A stretch of 64,000 nt of DNA, from assembly GCF_033473495.1 (NCBI RefSeq), contig NC_088943.1, positions 2,274,001 to 2,338,000 of the forward strand. Reading direction: 5' to 3'. The notes below the pieces were generated by a model. It was not told the origin of the DNA, made no database searches, and was given only the letters and a program-made list of their open reading frames with translations. Within the stretch, counting starts at the first letter, position 1. Every line of letters starts with the position of its first letter. Of the stretch, positions 42,910 through 53,703 are shown piece after piece. A program made the position numbers and the translations under genes. Source of the DNA: Cercospora beticola. Taxonomy: Eukaryota; Ascomycota; Dothideomycetes; Mycosphaerellales; Mycosphaerellaceae.

Positions 42910-43651
42910 CGTCTGAGTCGTGCGGCGGGTTGATCCTTGTTGGTGCAAATTTAGCGGACTTTGATGGTCTGTTGGAGGATTCCTGCTTTCTCGCGCTCGT
43001 TTCCACTGGTATGTAGAGTGCTTCGCTGCTTAGAGGCCGGGCAATTTTGGCGAGGAAACAGAAATGGCGTTGGCGTGCGAAAGGTGGTCGAGATGCGGTC
43101 ATAGCGGCTGACCAAGGGCGGACAAGCTTGGTATGGAAGCTTCTTCGGGACACCGACAACCTTCTCTCCCTTTCCGCTTCTTTACTCACCAACTTACCAG
43201 AACACGAAATTGGTAGAGTAGAGTCATGCCTGTCACTGCTCATCGACCCGCGCAGTCCACGTGTCCTGTCGCAAGAACGCTGGTGCAAGCGCAGCTCCCA
43301 TTTGCCCCAGACAGCAAGCCACGGGCTCAGCTCAAGATTATGAGACCTAGCATAGCGTTCACTGCAGGGTGTGAGTGAATGCCAGCACGTAAGGGGCTAC
43401 CCCGGCACGGGGTGAGGCTTATGGCTTGAGTGTGTCCCTCGTGCCAAGTATTTATTCCATAGGCGGCCAGACATACCGGCAACACTCTGACCTTTCGCAT
43501 CGACATTTTCCAACCACAACAGCAACGCAAGCAAATCAAGAAGCACAGGTCGCGCCTCTTCAAACCGCTGTGTTCCGAAGTTGTCGTCACACAATATCAC
43601 TGTGTCGATGCTGGCAGTACTCCATTTTGTCGAGTACCACTGCCGCACACC
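42910..43651. other. divergent promoter region
   Basis: 742 nt between the starts of the Hel2-like gene (-) and the repeat-protein gene (+). No gene is seen. It must carry both promoters. Confidence 0.5.
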
Positions 43652-45733
43652 ATGACCACGAACGACGACGACGGTCTAGAGCAAGATCCTCCAACCAAGT
43701 TTGAGGACGGCGTATTCAATGGCGAGTCTGATTCAACCGCCGGTAGCTCTGATCCCCAACAAATCGCCACTCTTCCGTCAAGCCAGTCTAATCTCTCTTC
43801 AGAGGCGCAAAAGCTCGTTGATCTACAGGCTGAGGTTCGTTCTGTGATCGAACCGTTCAGAAAGCCCGACAAGAAGCCGCCTTTTTCGCTAGCTGAGATC
43901 GTCGTCATATGCCTCGTCATCATGGGAGAGCTGAGCAAGGAAGCCATCCACTTCTGGATGGTGACCAAGTTTCGCTACTATGCGCAAAAAGCCCTGGCGT
44001 TCCACACCAAACTCGGTGGGGCATCTGTCGGCTGGGGACCAACAGAGGAGATCTCTGTCGAGTTTGAGAAGATCTTCTCCGAACTTGATCTGCCGATTCA
44101 TCGCAAGATAGATGGCAAGAAGCTTCCTGAGGGCGACCCTGTCAAGTTCCCGACGTCCGATGGTAGCAAGTGGGCATTGAACTCGCTCAGTGCGGCGCGT
44201 GGCTACCTGCATCGCTTCCTTCGCGCATCTTCTAGCCAACACTTCCGTCTTATGGACCTGCCGACCGAGCTGCGATTGCGTATTTACGAAATGGCACTGC
44301 TCCTGCCCAGATCTGGCGTCAATGTCAACACGGGGCCTTACGTGGAGCCGACATTCTCTACTTTCTCCAAGGACTATGAGAAGCCCTTTCCGGGTCTTTC
44401 CAGATGGCCTGGTCGCATCACGGTGTGGCAGTTGCCACGAGTCTCTATTCGATGTTCACCTCCAGCGCTCCACTTGGCATTGCTCCAAGTCAGCAAGCAG
44501 ATCTACCAAGAGGCCATGCCAGTGTTCTACGGAGATAACCTGTTCGTATCTGAGAACATCGGACGCCTGCGTGATTTCCTCAAGAGAACGCCAGAAGCCC
44601 GTCGAATGCACATCCGTTACCTCGCATTTTCAATCGAAGTAGGATTCAAAGCCGAGCTTTCCAAAGTCGCCAAAATGGTCGCTGCACTGCCTTACCTCAA
44701 GGAACTCGATATCTGGATTGATGAAGAACACTTCAAGAGCGTACAGGTTTCTACAGCTGGCCTCCCTGGATTCAGAATATCGGGCTTCACTGCCTTGCGT
44801 TCGATCCCTAGCCTCATAGACATCCGGCTCCACGGCAACTGCCCAACCATTCAGGAGGCTCTCGAGAAGCTGAAGGAGGAGGCGAAGGCGAAGGCAAAGG
44901 CAAAGGAGAAGGCGGAGAAGGAGAAGGCGAACAAGAAGTTGAGGGCTCCCCGCAAGCGCAAAGCCATCGCTCCAACTGAGGAGAAGGAAAAGGCTCCCCG
45001 CAAGCGCAAAGCAATCGCTTCAGCTGAATCACAGGTCGTGGAGCCAGGAATGTCTCTTCAGAGCGGATTTGCGAGTGGGCTTGTGTCTGCTGAGGGTGGT
45101 CCTAGGCGTTTGGCCGTACCCATGTCTCTTGAGGGTGATCCTTGGGGTCTGGACGAGCTCGTACCTGTTCAGGGTGGCTCTATGGGTCTGGGCGGAATCG
45201 CAGCTGTTCAGGGTGACAATGAGTGGCTGAGCGGAATCGTCCCTGTTCAGGGTGGCCCCATGGGTCTGGGCGGAACTGTATCTGTTCAGGGTGCTCCTAG
45301 GGGTCTGAACGGAATCCTACCTGTTCAGGGTGGCACTATGGGTCCGGGCGAGATCGTCCCTGTTCAGGGTGGCTCTATGGGTCTGGGCAGCATCCTACCT
45401 GTTCAGGGTGGCTCTATGGGTCTGGGCACGAACGTACCTGTTCAGGGCGGTCCAATGGGTCTGGGGGGAATCGTCCCTATTCAGGGTGACATCAAGGGGT
45501 TAGGTGACTCCATGCCCGTCAAGCCTGTTCACCAGGGCCCGCTTGGATACATGTCCGTTGAGACTCACCTTGGGGTTCTGGATGAGTTCATACCTGTCCC
45601 ATATGGTCTCGGAGGTTTGGATGGACACATGCCGGCTCAGTATGACCTTGCGGAGTTGGGCGATATGATACCTGTTGATGGTCAGGGTGACGGTGATGGT
45701 CAATGGCCAGTGTATACTCCGTGGTGGCCGTGA
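43652..45733 (+). CDS. 2EXR-like protein with fifteen 13-residue repeats
   Basis: A single exon of 693 residues with an ATG in CACCATGACC context. An N-terminal region of about 195 residues has no match I know. About 200-330 is a fungal 2EXR/F-box-like domain (LMDLPTELRLRIYEMALLLP, HLALLQVSKQIYQEAMPVFY). A Lys/Glu/Ala-rich linker (about 405-465) contains APRKRKAIA twice, likely a nuclear signal. From residue 479 (nt 45086) to nt 45670, 15 tandem 13-residue repeats run without a gap, consensus PVQGGSMGLGGIV. The 2EXR family is expanded in Dothideomycetes and of unknown function. The repeats are unlike anything else in the window. Confidence 0.8.
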   Translation: MTTNDDDGLEQDPPTKFEDGVFNGESDSTAGSSDPQQIATLPSSQSNLSSEAQKLVDLQAEVRSVIEPFRKPDKKPPFSLAEIVVICLVIMGELSKEAIHFWMVTKFRYYAQKALAFHTKLGGASVGWGPTEEISVEFEKIFSELDLPIHRKIDGKKLPEGDPVKFPTSDGSKWALNSLSAARGYLHRFLRASSSQHFRLMDLPTELRLRIYEMALLLPRSGVNVNTGPYVEPTFSTFSKDYEKPFPGLSRWPGRITVWQLPRVSIRCSPPALHLALLQVSKQIYQEAMPVFYGDNLFVSENIGRLRDFLKRTPEARRMHIRYLAFSIEVGFKAELSKVAKMVAALPYLKELDIWIDEEHFKSVQVSTAGLPGFRISGFTALRSIPSLIDIRLHGNCPTIQEALEKLKEEAKAKAKAKEKAEKEKANKKLRAPRKRKAIAPTEEKEKAPRKRKAIASAESQVVEPGMSLQSGFASGLVSAEGGPRRLAVPMSLEGDPWGLDELVPVQGGSMGLGGIAAVQGDNEWLSGIVPVQGGPMGLGGTVSVQGAPRGLNGILPVQGGTMGPGEIVPVQGGSMGLGSILPVQGGSMGLGTNVPVQGGPMGLGGIVPIQGDIKGLGDSMPVKPVHQGPLGYMSVETHLGVLDEFIPVPYGLGGLDGHMPAQYDLAELGDMIPVDGQGDGDGQWPVYTPWWP
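45086..45670 (+). repeat. 15 x 39-bp in-frame tandem repeat
   Basis: Exactly 585 nt, fifteen units of 39 bp, each coding 13 residues. The central units (about the third to eleventh) are closest to PVQGGSMGLGGIV; units at both ends are diverged (SAEGGPRRLAVPM first, PAQYDLAELGDMI last) but keep the length, the hydrophobic end and the Gly/Leu core. Confidence 0.9.
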
Positions 45734-46325
45734 GTTGAGCAGGAGCATTCAATGCACAACAGCAAGAAACGCGTTGCGCGTGCTGCTTAGCAGTGATGGG
45801 CCACAAAAAGCACAACCCCACACCTCCCCTGAACGGCGCGAAGACGACATGAAGCATATGATACCCCCAAGGCGACTCACAGAACGACACAAAAAGCACG
45901 AAAATGAAATTGTGACCAGCAGGACAGGACCGTTGGCATTGAAAGGAAATTGGACAGCACTTGGCAATTACTTGTTGGCCACGTCTTGCTTGGAAGGAGA
46001 TTGGTAGACGACGACGACCAGGCTCAAACGCAGCGCGACGCGCGAAGAGCTTCTGAAATCGCAAGTGCACAGACATAAGTCATGCATGCAGCGAGGTCCA
46101 AAAACGAATGAAAATCAGATTAAATGCATCCAAAACCCGTGACAAAGTGCCACGAATGCTCATTAAAACGCTTGTACTTTCTCGGCTTCAAGACGATCCT
46201 CGGGATCAATACAGCCGTTTAAGCTATGTAGAAAAGTTCGTGCTGAAGTTTTGAATTCCATACCATAGCCGCTCACGCCCGAGTTCTTACAACATGCCAG
46301 TGACACCCTGAACGCTCGCAGCATC
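45734..46325. other. convergent intergenic region
   Basis: 592 nt between the 3' ends of the repeat-protein gene (+) and the RING gene (-). No gene is seen. Confidence 0.5.
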
Positions 46326-48518
46326 TCACTCCTCATCCGATTGAGGCACTGCATTACGGAAGCGGTTTCGTCTCCCACGACGTCGAGCGACCGTGACCGT
46401 GATGCTGGCAGGAGGTGCAGGATCGCCTTGCAAAGTCCTGCTACTGCCACTCGAACCTGAGGCATATTCTGCGATCTCGGCTTCGTCCTCCGAATCCACG
46501 ACGATACCGAAGTGATGTGGTTGGCCAGGAGCAGGGAAGTGATCATTTTGATCCTGCTGGCGGGCGGCGTTCAGGCGCGCCAACGTGTTTGACAGCTGGA
46601 AGGGATGGCGAGGTTGCCCCGCGTTTGCACCACGAGTTTGAGCGACACGAGCGGCTCTCGAGATGACCTCTGCTGGGATTCGACTCGCGCGATATGTCGG
46701 CTGTGCGCGCGGGTTGCCCTGTGGATAGAGGGACGAGTAAGAAGGCGGTGGACTGCGATGGCGGTTTCGGCGAGGGCCGCGGGTATGTAGGCGATGACTG
46801 TATGATCCAAGATCCGGCTCAGACGTAGAATCTGAAATATAGATTAGCTTTGAGATCTGGGGCGAGGTCACACGTGCAGCGCTGGGGGCCCACCCGTTTT
46901 GCATACCCCTCTCATCAGAATCATCACTTTCGTTGCCATCTTCGTCTTCGTCCTCGTTATCGTCAAAGGCATATGGCTGAGTACGACTGCCTGCTCCACG
47001 TGTATCGCGCTGCTGCACGACCGGAAATGCATCTTCGTCGCTCTCGTCTTCATCTTCGCCATCGTTTTCATCAGTGTCGTACATTCCGCGTGGCTGCTCG
47101 ATTGCATCTTCATCTTCTTCTCCGTTACTGTCATCGCTGTGCTCTGTGGCGGGAGAAAAGGCTCCTAGATTCGAGAAGTCCACCATTGTCTCCTCTGGTG
47201 GCCCATCGCTATCTTCATCTTCTTCCCCATCGCTGTCAATTTGTGGACGAGCGCCGCGTCGCCGACCGTTCTGGCTGGCGATCGGTCCATCGTCACTATC
47301 ATCTTCATCTGCTGAATCAGGCACAGCGAGACGTTGAATGTTGGGCACCACACGCCGAGGCCCTGTGGTTTCCTCGACGTCATCATCATCAGAATCGGAA
47401 AGAATGGGTCTGCGGCGCTGCTGCGAAGCATTCGGACGTGCAGGAGTGCTTTCAGCCTCATCCTCTGTTTCATCGACAGTGGCGTCCTCTTCGAAATGCA
47501 CATCATCATCAATGAAGCCGTCCATGTCGCTGCCTCCTTCCGAGTCCTCAGAATCCTCCGAGTCTAGGAGCCGATGTACATGCGGATGGTCTTGGAGATC
47601 AGTAATGTAGTGGAGTCGCGCCTCGTCGTAGTGGTCCAGTCCATCGTGAATGTCACTACTGCCTTCGCCGAAGCCCTCAGAGCCGAAGAAGACGTGACCG
47701 TCTAGGCCAAGATCCACATCGGCGTCGTGATCCATATCTGCGAGTGAACCATCGAGCTCGTCGTCGTCCGTCATTGTGGAATCTTCATCTGAATCAGCAT
47801 CGATACGAACCGGAGCTCTGCATCCAGTGCATCTGCGTCCTTCCACCTCGGAATGGCAATCTGGACATCTCCACACATTGTCGGCATAGTCTCGCACGGC
47901 CGTAAGTGGGTTCAGTCTCGTGCCCCTTCCGAAGTGTCCACGGAAAAGACCTCCGGTCTCTACGTTGGTGTTGGCTTTGTCCTTAGCCACGATCTCTGCC
48001 TCCTCCCTCGCCATCTTCTCGTGCTCCTCGGTGGTTTCTCCATCTGGCAGCAATTCACTCTTCCCCACGAAAACGCGGACCATTTCGCGGATGACCCAAG
48101 TCGGCCTTGGCTCCTCTTTCACCCGGGCTCTGCAGTCTGGGCATGTTCTTGCCGTCGCCATCCACTGAGAGAGGCAGCTGTAGCAGTATGTGTGTCCGCA
48201 AGTCAGCCCATACGGCTCGTACAAGAACCTATAGCACATCTTGCACGTGATGAGCTGTCTCATGGCCTCCATGTCTGTGTGCAACGCCCGCAGCGACTGC
48301 TCATGATGACAGCTTCCGTCGTGACTGTGGCCGGCATCTTGTTGTGTCTCTGTCTTTGGCAATAGCACGCCCTCGCTTGGTCCTGCTTCTTGCTTGATCT
48401 GGGTATTGGAGGCGACGATGGCGGGACTGGTTGGGCCGTTTCCCACCGGCCGGCTGGAGGTCTTCGAGATCTTGATTCGTTTGCGTGCGCCGCCTTCGGA
48501 TTCGTGGTATTCGTCCAT
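46326..48518 (-). CDS. acidic RING-finger protein, probable E3 ligase
   Basis: A single exon. ATG at 48518 gives 730 residues; the open frame extends upstream without Met. A C3HC4 RING is at about 93-132 (CKMCYRFLYEPYGLTCGHTY, CYSCLSQWMATARTCPDC). A second small Cys cluster (CPDCHSEVEGRRCTGC) lies at about 218-235. About 240-560 is very rich in Asp/Glu/Ser with blocks such as DSDDDDVEE, and the C-terminus is basic. RING plus long acidic tract is seen in fungal Psh1-like and histone-linked E3 ligases; acidic tracts can bind histones. Function beyond E3 activity is inference. Confidence 0.82.
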   Translation of the reverse strand: MDEYHESEGGARKRIKISKTSSRPVGNGPTSPAIVASNTQIKQEAGPSEGVLLPKTETQQDAGHSHDGSCHHEQSLRALHTDMEAMRQLITCKMCYRFLYEPYGLTCGHTYCYSCLSQWMATARTCPDCRARVKEEPRPTWVIREMVRVFVGKSELLPDGETTEEHEKMAREEAEIVAKDKANTNVETGGLFRGHFGRGTRLNPLTAVRDYADNVWRCPDCHSEVEGRRCTGCRAPVRIDADSDEDSTMTDDDELDGSLADMDHDADVDLGLDGHVFFGSEGFGEGSSDIHDGLDHYDEARLHYITDLQDHPHVHRLLDSEDSEDSEGGSDMDGFIDDDVHFEEDATVDETEDEAESTPARPNASQQRRRPILSDSDDDDVEETTGPRRVVPNIQRLAVPDSADEDDSDDGPIASQNGRRRGARPQIDSDGEEDEDSDGPPEETMVDFSNLGAFSPATEHSDDSNGEEDEDAIEQPRGMYDTDENDGEDEDESDEDAFPVVQQRDTRGAGSRTQPYAFDDNEDEDEDGNESDDSDERGMQNGWAPSAARVTSPQISKLIYISDSTSEPDLGSYSHRLHTRGPRRNRHRSPPPSYSSLYPQGNPRAQPTYRASRIPAEVISRAARVAQTRGANAGQPRHPFQLSNTLARLNAARQQDQNDHFPAPGQPHHFGIVVDSEDEAEIAEYASGSSGSSRTLQGDPAPPASITVTVARRRGRRNRFRNAVPQSDEE

Positions 48519-50021
48519 GACAGATGGTGTTGTTGCGAGATGCGTCGCGTCGTTCAGGTCGTTGTTGGTGTCATGGGGACGTGTCGTTTGTATTGTGTTG
48601 GACGTGTCGTCGAGGGGCAAGGGTCGTGGCGGATGTGGGATTCCTAAGATGAGCTCTCGTCTGGAGCAGCTTCCACCGCGAGTGTGGAGCCGCAGACACG
48701 TGATGATCCAAATACACGTTGTAATAAGTGAAGCTCAGGCGGGCTGAGTAGCTGCAGAATGTGAAGATGGCATCAACGGCTTTCTGGAGTTCGTCGCGTC
48801 AAACATTTGAAAGTGAATCAGATCCAGCCCTACGTAGTCGCGTGCGGCACGGATCATCCGAACTACGCTAGCGCGGTATTCCCCGCCGATCAATCATCAC
48901 GCCCCGTTTCTTCCCTGCCTTTCAATGCTTCAAGTCTTCCTCTCCACCTCCTTGGTTGTACGAACATTTTGCTGCGCATCGCATCACGATCAGAAAATGC
49001 AGGTCAGACTTGTCACAAAATTGATGGCTACGACGACACGAAATTGATTCGGACGAGGAGTGAGACGATTGCCGGCCATCCCCTCAGCGTCTCCACTACC
49101 TACAGTCCCAAAAACGATCTTTTTCCTCGACCATGAGCTCAAATATCAGCATCGCTGAAGGAAGCTCTTCCTCAAAGCTCTTCAAAGTCCACTGCTCGCT
49201 CGCTAAAACGCTCCATGCATCAAAATTAAATCCGAACGCCACCATTTTTTTCAGCCAATTCATCCTTCGTTTGGCCTTCCTCTCAAGTTGAGGTCTTTCA
49301 GACCGACTCTCTTTCGGAGGACTGCATATGTGTGATCGACTTCTGGGCTACGATCTCTGCCCTTCTCGGCTGGCTCTGCCATCAGAATTCGGCTTCATGT
49401 CTGTCAGCGTGATGTCTGAAGCCGACAGCTTTCTGCGTTACCCACCATCTTCAAGATAGTCCAGGTAGGAGCCCATTCCCTTCCGTATCGTCTCCAAGCA
49501 TAGATGTAGTTGATCAAGCAGACTCTGAGCAACGGCCGGCATGTTTACTTCCCTCCCTACTGTGCCGTATTGCTTGCGGTCTTTCTGAGGCTTGAATTCG
49601 TGAAGAAGGGTCTTGAGAAAAGCGAGGGGGCGGAGCTGAAACTACAGGTCTATATGATACTATGGTGCAATACCACCTTTCTGATGGTGTGAGGATCCAA
49701 AAGGCTAGACGCATACCAATTGTCGGAATTTCGGCCCAAATCGGGCAATGGATCGCATATGAGTATATATTCGACTCAGTCACGAGGCCGATTTTCGTAC
49801 AGCTGCTGCAGTACCTCGCTTTAGGCGCGAGAGCCGCTTCCAAGAACATGTTCCTGAACCCCTTCGTCGGTTCCTGGTGTGTGTTGCAGCTGCCACTGTG
49901 AAAACGGCCTCTCGGCTGCAGCCGATGCTAGCCACGTCCGTGCGGGAATCCTTGTGCATATGCGACTTCACTTTAGTTTCTTGATGTTCATGCAATTCAT
50001 CAATCCTTCATCAAAGACATC
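48519..50021. other. 1.5 kb intergenic region
   Basis: Promoters of the RING gene (-) and COX23 (+). Short frames (48807-49136 and around 49510-49850) have no features that argue for a gene. Confidence 0.45.
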
Positions 50022-50470
50022 ATGTCGAAGGATGTGACACCGGAAAACACTACAGTCGAGGAAGCTGAGAAGACCGAGTGGACCCAAAGCTCTTCCCGTT
50101 TCGAAAGGTGCGCCTCCTAGTCGCCACCAAATTCCGCCACAATGTCATTTTCGGACTAACATCTGTACAGCAAGCGCTACAGCGAATATTTTGATCCATG
50201 CCAGGATGCTGCAAATCGAAGTCTGAAGTGCTTACGAAGGAATGGAGGTGACCGAGCGATGTGTCAGGATTATTTTGAGTAAGTATGACCAGATACTGCT
50301 CCCGCATTGGATGCTGATGCATGTTGTAGTGCGTACAAGCAGTGTAAGAAGCAGTGGGTAAGTGACAGCGAACACGGTACTAATGCCTGTCGTGGATACT
50401 GATCATGATATGATAGATGGAAGAGCGCGCAGAACAGAAACGAAAAGAAGGGAAAGGATGGTTTGGGTGA
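50022..50470 (+). CDS. COX23: twin CX9C protein Cox23 (cytochrome oxidase assembly)
   Basis: Four exons, 50022-50107, 50171-50278, 50330-50357 (only 28 nt) and 50417-50470, encode 91 residues. Every intron has GT..AG ends and the phases agree: [64 protein letters not shown]. Two CX9C motifs ([11 protein letters not shown] and CQDYFDAYKQC) form the CHCH fold. The [11 protein letters not shown] start and KQCKKQW end are those of Cox23/CHCHD7. Such proteins are oxidised by Mia40-Erv1 in the mitochondrial intermembrane space and help assemble cytochrome c oxidase. No exon is long enough to show as an ordinary open frame. Confidence 0.88.
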
Positions 50471-50789
50471 TCAATCGAGTTGGGAGATCGGTCGTACATG
50501 TCTTTATCTATTTGAAGACAAGGAGAAGCTGTCGCTTGAGCTGATCTCAGCATAGCATGAAACTCACGAAGCAGTTCTTCCTTTTGAGGGCGCAAAATGA
50601 AGCTGTGTCGTTGACAACCACTGGCTCGCTTGGAAAGGCCTATCGAGAAGTTTCACTGGCGAAAAAGCCGAAACCCACGGCGACCTTTCGAAGCTTGAAG
50701 GAAAAACCGAACCAGAGCTGCAGAATATTGAAACACTCCCAGCACAATTCTCCCGGACCCATCACCTTAATATCGACCTTCTTTGCACT
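50471..50789. other. convergent intergenic region
   Basis: 319 nt between COX23 (+) and the secreted-protein gene (-). No gene is seen. Confidence 0.5.
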
Positions 50790-51969
50790 TCATAAATGGT
50801 TGCCCGGAGCACGCACAGGTGCCAGCGGATAAGGGAATGCATTATCGGAGGTATCAAGTCTCCTGGCAGCGTCATTGGCCTTCGAATTCTTCACATTCAT
50901 CTCCAGCCCAAGCCTCTCAACAATGGCATCGTCATAAGCTGCCCACCACAACAAATTTGTTTTGCCAGATTTGTCCTTGAAGACAGTCACTGAGCCGAAA
51001 ATCGCACGACCAATTGCCATACGGTGTCTGACGAAGAACATGGCGAGCTCCGTTCCGGTTTCGGTTCCAAGAAGTGCCAGATAGCAGAACGAGCCAATGG
51101 GAAACGTGACCCCTGGCCAGCTGGCGAGTGTCCAAGTGTGATAAGTTCCCAGGCAGAATTGGACGACATCGGTGAGCTCGTCGAGTACCTCGATATCGTG
51201 CTGTAAAAACCAAGTCGGGGCCAATCTCTTGTGAACTGGGATGTAGCCTTCAGGTGCCTCGTTCAGGAAATCTTTGTTCACCTCGCCGCCCTCGCCAGCG
51301 GTCACCAGGAGACCATACGACAGGAACGTCACGTCGGACCATCGCCCGAGTTTGGTCTCATACTGGGCATCTCGGTCTGCGTCTGCAATGACGGAACTTT
51401 CGCGTAGCAGTGAAACTAGAAATAGTCAGCGTCATCTGGGGCGCTACTTCACTGGATTCAAGCTCACTAATCATTTTGTTTGGTCCACTTAGTAGATTTC
51501 GGTACTCAAGTTCATCGGGAGATGGATTCAAGACCCTTGCTTCGTCAATCCAGAGCTCCTCATCAGACCACCTCACCGCGGACTCCGGCGAGTCGAAGCC
51601 CTTAACACCAACCAAACCTTCGAGCTCAGGGATCGCTTTTTGTAACCCCAAGAGCGTGTCTGGATCACGGTTCAGAGACTGCCAAATCCCATGATCTGGA
51701 TCGCAGAAGTCCTCGGCTTTGAAAGGACTGCGGTATAAATCAAGCTGACGAGCATCTTCTTGTCCCATTACGTTCAACAGGCTTACTCCTTGCAGCCTGT
51801 AGTGGTCCATGAGCGCGAAAGGGTTGTGCGTGTCTGTGTTCCCTACCGGCGCCACATTTGGCTGTTGTCCACCTTGCGATGACCCTCCAGTATTGGATCT
51901 CTTCGAGTCTGTTGGTGCGCCTTGGCCGACTGGCAGAAAGAAGAGACTGATTGCGACTTGCCAGAGCAT
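50790..51969 (-). CDS. secreted protein, paralogue B of a tandem pair
   Basis: Two exons, 51468-51969 and 50790-51415, give 375 residues. The 52-nt intron (GTGAGC donor, GCTGAC branch, TTTCTAG acceptor) must be removed to join SGPNKMI to ISLLRESSVIADADRD. Residues 1-18 (MLWQVAISLFFLPVGQGA) are a signal peptide, followed by a Gly/Gln/Asn linker. The second half matches the gene at 53704: FPIGSFCYLALLGTETGTEL against FPTGSYCHRLVLGTASSAEV, then VFKDKSGKTNLLWWAAYDD against a similar NLLWQTAEFHD. Few Cys, no catalytic motif I recognise, no membrane anchor. A lineage-specific secreted protein, effector-like by context only. Confidence 0.75.
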
Positions 51970-53703
51970 TTCCTGAGATTGTCGTAATGAAAGTGCTGTT
52001 GCTACGAGACTCTGAGACCTACAGTCGCAGAAGGTCTTTCAAGTACGCATTGTTGGCCTGGAGTGCCTGGCACATGGGCTGACAGCATGCCTTTTCCGCA
52101 CACATCCAGCCCACGTGCTGGACTCTCGCTGTATTTGCTCCGAGACACCTGATGAGCCACTCGTGGATAGAGCTATCGCTACCGCGTCGTGGCATGCTTG
52201 TACGTCAGCAGTCAATCTCACGTCGCCAGAACGAAAGTTTGTTCGGAATTGTGTCAATTCTGCCGTTCCTGGCTTCCACGCCTCATAACCGTTTTCTACT
52301 GGCCCCTCCTCATTCGCCCCATACTGATCAACAGGTCTCAGATACATTGAAGACATGCTCTATTTTCGAAGGCTCCTGACGGGACAATAATCGACCAAAT
52401 CGATGCGCAGAAGCTGGACCCCTCATGGCACCACTTGTCCAGTTGACTGTTCATTACCATCAATTTGATTCATATCCGCAGGGGCAACGAGGACGATGGC
52501 AGTAACGAAAAACAGATCACGGAATAGTCGGGCGATGGCTTATACCATCAAAAGTCACCGACTACATATTGAGCACCCCTCCCGCGAAAATTCTCTAGCT
52601 GCTTTTCCTCTGGCCATCCCACTGATTATTTCCGCACATCCAAGGTATTGTTGGCACACAATGCGATGTATTCGTGCTACCATTCGCGTCAGCTGTACTA
52701 CAAGCAAAGATCATCCTCTTGTGCGAGGCTGCTCCTCCACGATCATGCACTAGTTGTGCTTCTCTCTAGCCCTATCGCTCGTCTGTCTCAAAAGGTTGTG
52801 GAACTGCTGACAAACAGTACGACATTCTTCGTCTGCCGTTCTGCTTTACCGTCATCGATTGTCATCGGAAAACATGAGATGATAGGACGAGGTTTGTCGA
52901 CCGGAAGTTCTGCAGGTACGAGGGCATAGCCTAGCCGTGCCACCGTAGCGACCAATATCTAAACGTCAAATAAGAGCTACATGGCTTGTCGTTTAACAAA
53001 GTTATAATTCGCCAATGAACGTCATCGCCTCACAGTTATTGGACTCAACACGAACGCAGTGATGAGAGTACACTGGATCTCACACTTACTACACCGAGCT
53101 ATAGCGGCCCTCGCTCTGCTAATCTGCCTACTACACAGTGCCATCTTCGTCACCTTTGGCGGCTGGACTGAGCCTCGATGGAACAGAAACATGACTTTGC
53201 ATCTTATCAGTATCGTTTGGTTGCTTCACGCCACCGCAAGCGACTGTCAACCTCTGAGATCTTCCTCAAACGGCTTTGTCCGCCGTCGTCACATGCTGCA
53301 CCTTCGATGGCCCCGGGTCATCCAGAGCTATTTGAAAATACCTCGTGTGCACCAAGATCACAGAGTTGACATTTGGAGATGGTAAGACCATGGGTTACTG
53401 TGCTTCACTTATATCGCAGATATAGAACTTGTTCAGCCGCTCCAACAATCTCCAGAATAAACTATATCCGCATGATATTGCAATCACCAGATTGGTCTGC
53501 TTGACAAATAACCTCTGTCGCAGAAACACCGTATCGTATTCCGGTTGAGTTCTGAATACGCAGTCAGCAATGTACATCCACAGGGTAAGTGTTAGTATCT
53601 CACATGATTGAATTCCTCAACATTTGTATCAGATGTCTTGTTCCAAATCGCTCCGATTTTCATCGTTGGCAATTGCAATTGAACATGCCCATCCAGTAGC
53701 TCT
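51970..53703. other. 1.7 kb between the paralogous secreted genes
   Basis: Contains one weak spliced candidate (52019-52356, minus, listed separately). A hydrophobic N-terminus-like frame near 53062-53385 (+) and a 60-residue frame at 53395-53577 (-) are not convincing. No transposon signature is seen. Confidence 0.4.
52019..52356 (-). CDS. possible small spliced protein with Cys-rich end
   Basis: A frame from ATG at 52356 encodes MSSMYLRPVDQYGANEEGPV and about 25 further residues. Downstream, in another frame, a protein-like stretch ends at the TAG at 52021-52019 and contains GWMCAEKACCQPMCQALQAN then NAYLKDLLRL. A 62-nt intron (GTGAGA donor, CACGAG acceptor) joins them in phase, giving about 92 residues. 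The acceptor is unusual and the branch site distant. It could also be a leader ORF for the secreted-protein gene that starts 50 nt further on. Family unknown. Confidence 0.28.

Noticed and set aside
53062..53385. 107-codon frame with a hydrophobic N-terminus like a signal peptide
   Set aside because: Downstream sequence has no protein-like organisation or Cys pattern; a single hydrophobic run is weak evidence in this gene-poor block.
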